Shown piece after piece: positions 57,353 to 64,000 of a stretch of DNA of 64,000 nucleotides. The translations under genes were made by a program, and so were the position numbers. The stretch's first letter is position 1, and every line of letters starts with the position of its first letter. The stretch comes from Coptis chinensis. Taxonomy: Eukaryota; Streptophyta; Magnoliopsida; Ranunculales; Ranunculaceae. The notes beneath the pieces were generated by a model, which was not told the DNA's origin, made no database searches, and worked only from the letters and a program-made list of their open reading frames with translations. The DNA is taken from contig CM027380.1 of the NCBI GenBank assembly GCA_015680905.1, positions 53,957,001 to 54,021,000 of the forward strand. The letters are read 5' to 3'.

Positions 57353-58045
57353 CATCAAGTATTTGTTATCTCCCAAAATTAACACCCGATCTATTAACAT
57401 GTCTTTCAGCAAGTCTTTCATCATTTCAGGAGCTATCTCAGCTCCTATACATTCTGCCTCCAAAGCATTCGTTGCCTTGAATCTCCTGTATACAGCCCCC
57501 ATCAGTTTTCTTTCCTTCTCATAGCATACCGCAACAGCAGCTCCCTTTCTTGTGATCCTGTCATAAGCACCATCAAAAAAAGTCTTATGCCGATCACTGT
57601 AAGAGACTTCCCCTATATTATTGTCACAGACATTAAACAGTAGACCTCTGTCAGAAATTCTTATAGGGATACTAGTGTCCTTAGACATCGCTCTAAGGAC
57701 CTCAGCAGTCCTTCTTCCTACTTTCTCATACATCATAAAAGGCTGAGGTGCCTTTTTTTCAAACCACAGGGCATTCCTACTTTCCCATAACTCCCTAAGC
57801 ATCATTGTATTGAAAAAAGCACTTGATTTGTCTAGACTAACCTTCTGCCCAAAGGCAGCACAATACTTTTCTACAATCTTCTTTAAACAATCAGCATCCC
57901 CTAAGGTAGCTTTACTATATATAATGAGATCATCCGCATAGAGGAGGTGGGAGATGGGGGGCACTTTCTATTAACCTTAAAGCCGCATTTAACCCCTTGC
58001 TTTCAGCTTCCAGAATCATCCTAGATAGAGCTTCAGATACTAGAG
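57314..58045 (-). mobile_element. Second LINE fragment: RT palm fused to RNase H by internal deletion
   Basis: From 58045 down: LVSEALSRMILEAESKGLN, a shift in a C run at about 57957, then ISHLLYADDLIIYSKATLGD (RT active site YADD) and KIVEKYCAAFGQKVSLDKS. The frame jumps to ELWESRNALWFEKKAPQPF, KTFFDGAYDRITRKGAAVAV and DRVLILGDNKYLMQTV, which is LINE RNase H (DGA motif). About 1.5 kb normally between RT and the zf-RVT/RNase H region is missing, yet 216 codons stay open. It belongs to a LINE lineage different from 1-4755. The palindrome array 9 begins at its 5' edge. Confidence 0.88.
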
Positions 58046-58437
58046 TATGAACAAAGCATGTTCATCCCTATTGGAGCTATGAACAATCATTGTTCATAGT
58101 CCAATTGTGATATGAACAAAGAATATTCATAGCTCATGACTATGAACATTGATTGTTCATAGTACGTACAGTATGGACTATGAACACTCATTGTTTATAG
58201 CTCATAGCTAGTTTAACAATGAGTGTTCATAGCTACTGAACTATGAACAATCACTGTTCATAGTCCAATTGTTATATGAACAAAGAATGTTAATAGCTCA
58301 TAGATGAGCTATGAACAATCATTGTTCATAGTCCAATTGTGGTATGAACAAAGAATATTCATAGCTCATGACTATGAACATTGATTGTTCATAGTACGTA
58401 TTGTATGAACTATGAACACTCATTGTTCATAGCTCAA
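58046..58437. repeat. Palindromic minisatellite array 9 with ~240-bp higher-order repeat
   Basis: At least eleven palindromes (arms TGAACA/TGTTCA, variable 5-bp centres). The block from CAATCATTGTTCATAGTCC through AGTACGTA recurs about 240 bp later (58088 and 58318), a higher-order repeat. The unit order equals that of array 7. Confidence 0.9.
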
Positions 58438-58671
58438 CATCCATTTATTTAAAAGACCCTAAATTATATGTCGGTTGAGACATTTCTCATAAGAAAGAAA
58501 GAGGCGTAATTGAATCTTGCTAAAGTTGCTCGAATCTATATTGAAGAAGGTCAAAGACGAAGGATGTCCAATAATAGATGAGGCGTGTTGCATGCATGCA
58601 TGTGTGTGTGTGTCCGTGTCAATGTAACTTAGGTTATATATTTTTATTATTTGTTTTTGTCACTATTGCAG
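58438..58671. other. Intergenic/intron sequence with (TG)n run
   Basis: GCATGCATGTGTGTGTGTGTG near 58592-58611; ends at an acceptor-like CACTATTGCAG. Confidence 0.5.
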
Positions 58672-58868
58672 GATATGACCTATTGCAAATCCATCCTTAA
58701 TGAATTTGGTTTGGAAATGCCTATTTATGCAACTACCTAGGCAAATTGTCTTATTCCAGTGTTCATCTCAACTTTGGATTTCCATGGTAAAACATATACC
58801 GGTACTCCCGCTAGGAGCAAAAAGGTGGCAGAACAAATGGGTGCACGTTCTGTTATCAAGTTAATCGA
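58672..58868 (+). pseudogene. dsRNA-binding domain exon, broken
   Basis: After TATTGCAG (58664-58671) the frame reads YCKSILNEFGLEMPIYATT, a TAG at 58738-58740 (CAG expected, giving Gln), then ANCLIPVFISTLDFHGKTYT and ARSKKVAEQMGARSVIKLI. This is the dsRBD fold: K-LNE...PxY, VF-STL-F-GKTY-G, SKK-AEQ-AA-xxI. Plants use such domains in DRB/HYL1-type miRNA factors and in small dsRBD proteins. The last codons run straight into the MITE at 58865, which has removed or displaced the rest. One exon of a host gene or a captured fragment. Confidence 0.72.
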
Positions 58869-59164
58869 GTGAGCAGAGCGAACGATCAGTTCTTTATGTT
58901 TTGGTTCATGTTGATTAGATTTGTGGTTACATAGATTTTACTTTAACTACCTCTTAGATGATACTAGTATACTGCATGACAGTGGGGAGTGAGCGGAGTT
59001 GCGGGGAGAGAGAGAGTTGGGTGAAGGAGAAAGGGTATTGGGGGCGAAGAAAAAATGAGAGAGAAGTTGATGACATACATAAACCAACCAACCAACTAGG
59101 TTTTTGTCCGCATACCCCCCCCCCCTCCCCCTTCTGCCAAGATCGTTCGCTCCGCTCACTCGAT
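58865..59164. mobile_element. MITE, 300 bp, TIR ATCGAGTGAGC..GCGAACGATC, TA target site
   Basis: Left TCGAGTGAGCAGAGCGAACG and right GTTCGCTCCGCTCACTCGA pair over 23 bp with one mismatch. TA precedes the left ATCGAG and follows the right CTCGAT, compatible with a Tc1/mariner-type TA site, though 2 bp is weak proof. The interior has GAGA-rich and poly(C) stretches and no gene. A truncated relative is at 30957-31140. Confidence 0.75.
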
Positions 59165-59680
59165 TATCATACAATTAGACTGTTTGTTTGAGTGCTTTGA
59201 GTTAAACATTGAAGTAATTTGTCGTGTAGAGGTTGCTCACACCTCAATTTCGGCTGCATTCTGAAAAACATTATTTGTTCCCGACTCTTCGATCTCCGAG
59301 GTGTGACGCACTCTCAACTCCCAAAAACTCATAAACAGTTTAAATATGCGGATAAATAAAAACTAATAAAAATTTTAACTTAATCAAAAGTCATCTTCAT
59401 TACAAAAATTAACAAATGAAAATGCAAATAACCTTATCTCAACTGAAAATCTATATCACCTCAAAGGAAAACAAAGCCTATCTTGAAAAGTGACGCTAAC
59501 GCCAACCACAAGCAGCAACCAACCTTCTTCAATACTAAACCTGTCAAGACTTATCAGCTATGTTCATTTAATGAACACACCCGATAAGCAAACATGCAAA
59601 TTGGGTCAGCATTATAAAAATGCTGGTGTGAGTAGCTCTAAAATACAACATATACTTATACATATATTTACACAATCTAT

Positions 59681-59860
59681 AAGGCATTTAGTTCCTCCAC
59701 CGAGGCGCCTTAACTCCCAACAACTAATACAACATTCTTAACTACAATAGGTAAGGCAGGTAGTTCCTCCAATCGAGGCCTTTAACTTCCAACAACTAAT
59801 ACAACATACCATACGCATAATAAAAAGGCATTTAGTTCCTCCACGAGGCGCCTTAGGTTC
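59681..59860. repeat. Tandem repeat, three copies of ~74 bp
   Basis: AGGCATTTAGTTCCTCCAC(C)GAGGCGCCTTA recurs near 59683, 59753 and 59827 with CAACAACTAATACAACAT between. Confidence 0.85.
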
Positions 59861-60235
59861 TAACTAAACTACTAACTAGCCAAGCATATACAATCATCTA
59901 TCTAAAGATATATCATTTACCAACATATTACCATAATTATATTAATTAAGGCTTTCTTTGTGTGTCCCTAAAATCACGTCGTATCTATGTCTTACCTAGT
60001 TTCCCTGGCTACCACAATCGCTACCCAACGCCGAACATGTACATCCACATGCCTCCCCTTACATAATGTACCACTCCATGCGTAACTACCCTAAGCGGGA
60101 TGCCGCACACCAGGTAACCCTCATACGGAAGCCATTATATAAGTACTGCCACTATTTGGCATAAAATATCGCGCGTCTCGTTCCAATATTTGCGAACGGA
60201 ATAATCAAGCCACTATTCGGCTATGCCAGGAGGGC

Positions 60236-60410
60236 CATTCAGATTCACTGACATGCCAGAAGGGCCAATCACATTACTTACGCCCGAAGGCCATTCAGAT
60301 TCACTGAAATGCCAGAAGGGCCAATCACATTACTTACGCCCGAAGGCCATTCAGATTCACTGAAACGCCAGAAGGGCCAATCATATCACATACGCCCACA
60401 CAGGGCAAAT
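60236..60410. repeat. Tandem repeat, three copies of 56 bp
   Basis: ATTCAGATTCACTGA(C/A)ATG, CCAGAAGGGCCAATCACATT and ACTTACGCCCGAAGGCC repeat with almost no change; the third copy is partial. Confidence 0.92.
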
Positions 60411-61329
60411 CACATGAGTTGTGGTAGTTAGGTTCTAGGATTTTCGTTACGTAATTTATTCAAGTGTCATACATTTATGACTCATAATAATTTCACTATA
60501 TCACGTGCATGTCAAATACATTATTGCACTAAGCCACAATATATAGAAATATCTCAATTATATCTCATAACCACTTTCATTCTTTCACGTGCCAATACAT
60601 TATTGTACTACGCCACACTCCCGTGGGAAATATTCACAATTACTCTACTAGCATCTCACAGATAACGTAATGCAATGTTTATACATTTATGTCTCCAAAA
60701 CTATTGCATTCAATATATATATCCCAACATATTATATAAAGTCACAATATCAACGTCAAATCTTAATTAGATAATGACCACCAAATCTATACAAGCTTCC
60801 ACAGTATTTTAGCATTTGATTTGTCCATACAATTTACAACATAAAATGTAGCACAATTAAACAGTCCACAGTCCACAATCAAGCCCAATATATATATATA
60901 TGCTTTATACAATACTCACATCAAATCTTAATTAGATAATGACAAACAACGTTATATAATTTTCGACAATATTTTATTATTATAATTGTCCATATTCTTA
61001 AATATGAGAAAAACTGGAAAAAGTCAACATTACACAATCAACGGTCAAAGGTCAAAGTCAACGGTCAACAGTCAAAGTCAAACTCAACACATCATGGTAG
61101 AAGTCAAATTGTTAGTGTCAAAGTCAAACTGTCGTTTCCATGTTCGACAGGTTCAGGGTCATAGCCATGGTTCATGGCTAAGGTCAAAAGTGTATGGCTC
61201 ATGGGCTCATGACTAAGGTAATGGTTCGGACCCAACTGGCCAAGCCCAAACCTTAGAACCCGAAAGTCTAAATGTTGAAAGACCCATTTGGATCTCTATA
61301 AAGTCCTATGGACTAGCCCCAAATAATAT

Positions 61330-61570
61330 TAGAAACTGGCCCAAAACAGTTAAGTGGTTAGGCCCAAAAATTGAACTAAAACTGGCCCAAAAACTTTAAA
61401 TTAAACTGGCCCAAATTAAACAAATAGAAAATGGCCCAACCCACTAACTAATATCAAAATCGGGCCCAAAACAAAACCAAAAAGAACTGGCCCAAAACTT
61501 AACATAAAAACCGGCCCAAAACTAAAATAGATTTTTGGGCCCAACCAAACAAAACAAATCAATTTCGGCC
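61330..61570. repeat. Run of AACTGGCCCAAAA motifs
   Basis: ACTGGCCCAAA-like 11-mers occur about eight times at irregular 25-40-bp spacing, inside the candidate LTR. Just before it (61020-61150) GTCAAAGTCAA motifs recur. Confidence 0.75.
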
Positions 61571-62760
61571 CAACTAAACAATTAAACTTAGCTACGGCCC
61601 ATGACCAAGCCCAAGCCCGAAATAGCCATCTTCCTCATCCCACCAGCCACCACCGGCTTGAATTCCGGCCACCACTCCTCACTTCATCAAATCGGTTTTA
61701 CTCCAAATAAAAAACCAACCAAATTTAAGAAAAGCAAAAAGCAAAAATCATAAAATCAACACTCTTCCTAAATCCAGATCTGAAATACTTCCCGCCGCCA
61801 TTAATGGCTGGTTCAAGCTTCCACCACCCCCATCACACCCAACTCTGGCCACCATAAACCCATCGATTTTAATCTAGGTACAAAACCCTACCACTCTAAT
61901 CAACCCAAAACTCGATTTGCTTCCATCACTCACTTTTTTTCCAAACTGGGTCGCGCCGCCATTACTGCCCTACCCAAAGCTTCCACCGATCAGCCACCAT
62001 CACACTACACGACCCAATCACCCTTCCTCCAACCACAGTTCAATCAACCACTTCACCCATACCCATTCCAATACACAATCAAAACCCAAACATCATGCTT
62101 ACGGTCACCGCCATTGGACGACCTCCAAACTTCTACGAGCTCTAATAAAAGACCAATTCTCCATACACAACTACCCCATCATTAACCTCTTAACCCCGAC
62201 ATCAACCAACCGATAATACCAAAATAAAAGTTTCAACGATTAATGCGAGACGATTTTTTTCTGTTCACGGGCTTTTCTTCACCACCTAACAACCATTAAC
62301 GAGTTTTGACAGTTCTATAATTCTAACAAGTTTTAACATTAAGGAGAAGAATTGCTGCTGAACAGAAAATGAGCAGAAAATGAAAATGAACCGAAAACAT
62401 ATAGTAAACGTGGTACTACAGTAAAGTCGTCTCTTTGTATAGACAAGAAAAATGAAACTAAACTACTCACTTTAATTAACAGCTTCACGAATCCCTCGTA
62501 GTCCGAACCATCGCGCTCCACCCTCCGGCAATCCAGCTTTTATCTCTGCCTCCATTTTTATTATTTTTTTATTCTCCAAGAAACCTATTCTCTAGAACAA
62601 TGTGTTTATATACTTGGGTATGAAACCCAAGCCCAACACAGACTCGGGCCCAGAAATCAGGCCCGCGTATCCCAAATCCAATCCAGTTTATTTTTAAATA
62701 ATAATTAAATTAATAAATTACTAAATAAAATACGTATTTTAAATACGGGTGTTACAGAGG

Positions 62761-63576
62761 CGGGATCACTTCTATCTCAAATCATCAAATCCAAAAGGAA
62801 AGTTTTTGATGCATTGCCCAAAGTCAGTAAGAACGCAATGTTGCCAATGGTTCCGTGTTCAAAGAAATCTACACAAATTAGAGATGGCCCAGAAATACAT
62901 TTGGATGTCCAACCCTAAACAGATGCATACATTCCGAAGCACTCATTTACATTATGGAAAACATTAGGGAAATACATTACGGACCCAAAACATTAGCACT
63001 TGCATAAACTAGTCAGATGATAACGACAGTAACCATCACATCTTCAAATATCCCAACATTAAACAAACAAGCAACAGAACCCCACAACTAAATTGAATTA
63101 TTTTCTTCACAATGCCACCGAAGAGGCTACCATGTTACACATTTTCAAGACGAACTATCTGATCAAGTGTCGTCTGAGCTGTTTAAGTATGCACTCCAAA
63201 TTTAAGACAACAAAAATCCAACCTCCTTCTTTGGTGTGTGTAAGGGCCAACTCTGCAGTCGCAAATTAAGGGAACAATTAATAAATACAATAAGAATGTC
63301 CATCTACACACAATATACAGATTAAACATGACAATGAATACACCTTCTCCACATACCAATAAGGGTAACTAATGGTTCTTTTCTTGAAAAAGTTATGGGG
63401 TTAAGGCAAACCCCCACCGGTTTATATTGCAAAAGGGTAAACCTTACAAGCCTCCCTAAGAGTTAGATCATTATAAGGAGGCACACAAAGACGCAAATCA
63501 ACATACTATAAGCCTAACATACCTGAGATCACTAGACATGCTACAATCGAACCCTAAGAAAGTAGAGCTAGAAATC
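62761..63576. other. Intergenic, no gene recognised
   Basis: Open frame 62749-62967 has no family resemblance and overlaps the LTR edge. The remainder is AT-rich. Confidence 0.5.
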
Positions 63577-63954
63577 CTACGTTCTAGTCATGATTTCCTT
63601 TACAATCTTAGGATGATCTTTCCTAAGATGAGTCTGCGCTTTCTCATAATTACAAAAGAAACCTTCGCAAGCACAACACACATAAGTAAGTCCCAAAGTG
63701 TCATCCCAAAACTCTTTTGTGTAGTCCTCAAGATGTCCCATCTTTTTGTTTTTGGTTAACAACTTAACTTTCTTCATCATTGCAAGTGTAGGCTCTATTT
63801 CTCCTGAAGAACGCTCTTGGATCCTTTTGCTTCTTTTTGGCTTCACAAGAGTCCATTGATTCTCGGTCGCCGCATACTTTGATGTGCTCTTAGGGCAATG
63901 CAAGCGTTGGACCATCCCCAAACAACTCAGATTCACTCTCCGAGAGATCGTCAT
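63577..63954 (-). CDS. Uncharacterised protein with one C2H2-like zinc finger
   Basis: A 125-codon minus-strand frame with a basic N-terminal half (LVKPKRSKRIQERSSGE) and the finger YVCCACEGFFCNYEKAQTHL followed by RKDHP (Cys-x2-Cys...His-x4-His). The length is short for a transcription factor and the ATG at 63954 may not be the true start, because the window ends 46 bp upstream. It could be the last exon of a gene continuing beyond the window. No stop interrupts it. I do not recognise the family. Confidence 0.4.
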   Translation of the reverse strand: MTISRRVNLSCLGMVQRLHCPKSTSKYAATENQWTLVKPKRSKRIQERSSGEIEPTLAMMKKVKLLTKNKKMGHLEDYTKEFWDDTLGLTYVCCACEGFFCNYEKAQTHLRKDHPKIVKEIMTRT

Positions 63955-64000
63955 CTACATCCTCATTTCAACAACTAACCCTTCATACATATTTCTCGCA

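Larger units (their letters stand above)
59302..62756 (-). mobile_element. Candidate solo LTR, ~3.45 kb, minus orientation
   Basis: Read on the minus strand it begins TGTAACACCCGTATTTAAAA (62756 down) and ends GTGCGTCACA at 59302. TGTAACACCC starts are common in large Ty3/gypsy LTRs of plants. GAGG flanks both sides (59298-59301, 62757-62760), a 4-bp match where 5 is usual. No coding domain is found within. The inside is rich in short repeats. An unusual length for an LTR, but seen in Tekay/Del-type elements. Confidence 0.55.

Noticed and set aside
24082..58437. CRISPR-like look of the palindrome-spacer arrays
   Set aside because: Spacers are themselves repeated and the genome is a plant; no cas genes.
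1..64000. tRNA, rRNA or organelle-derived DNA
   Set aside because: No cloverleaf, rRNA core or organelle gene was recognised when reading both strands; a tRNA scan would be needed to exclude small RNA genes fully.

Overview
The window is nuclear DNA of a flowering plant, probably a eudicot. Intergenic DNA is AT-rich and repeat-laden. Families seen are plant-type L1 LINEs with a C-terminal RNase H, a Tat-lineage Ty3/gypsy LTR retrotransposon, Mutator-like elements (MULEs), FAR1-related (FRS) sequences, DUF1985/Ulp1 transposon genes, F-box/FBA and F-box/FBD genes, and several MITE-like inverted-repeat elements. I cannot name the species from sequence alone. I see no clearly intact host gene. 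Almost every coding stretch carries stops or frameshifts, so this is a transposon graveyard.

Layout. 1-4755 is a decayed L1 LINE on the + strand. It abuts an F-box-like fragment (minus, 4763-4870). 6045-7578 is a solo LTR with 5-bp TSD GTGTG. 7646-8925 is a non-autonomous MULE with about 300-bp TIRs and a 9-bp TSD. 10027-10905 and 23335-23475 are two halves of one minus-strand F-box pseudogene, split by a complete 12.4-kb Tat retrotransposon (10906-23329, TSD TTGGT). That element carries gag, protease, RT, two RNase H domains and integrase on +. Behind them lie a GC-rich tandem repeat and a spliced antisense gene. 23.7-26.7 kb holds a small TIR element, a poly(T) tract and a ~388-bp satellite.

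27196-30074 is a MULE transposase gene fused to an OTU-like cysteine protease domain. 32285-34245 is an FRS pseudogene broken by a 205-bp LINE insertion with a 14-bp TSD. 36469-37286 is a two-exon minus-strand gene with one premature stop. 39.7-41.4 kb holds an F-box fragment and one copy of a 1.2-kb segmental duplication (second copy 52.1-53.3 kb). 43429-49876 is a DUF1985/Ulp1-peptidase transposon gene whose first domain is present twice. 51.1-51.7 kb encodes duplicated CCHC/GRF-like zinc modules. 53.7-54.7 kb is an F-box/LRR-FBD pseudogene. 55.2-58.0 kb is a mosaic of Tat LTR pieces, an antisense-type Tat ORF and LINE fragments. 58.7 kb is a dsRNA-binding-domain exon that runs into a 300-bp MITE. 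59302-62756 is a candidate solo LTR, and 63.6-63.95 kb has a C2H2-finger ORF.

Nine loci carry arrays of a 17-19-bp palindrome (TGAACA-N5-TGTTCA) in two spacer subfamilies. They lie inside a TIR element, at duplication edges and next to LINE fragments. They are the most unusual non-coding signal here. The protein-coding material is almost entirely mobile-element machinery plus F-box relics. The main themes are nested insertion, recurrent capture of cysteine-protease domains (OTU, Ulp1) by transposon genes, and an antisense gene family that travels with Tat elements.
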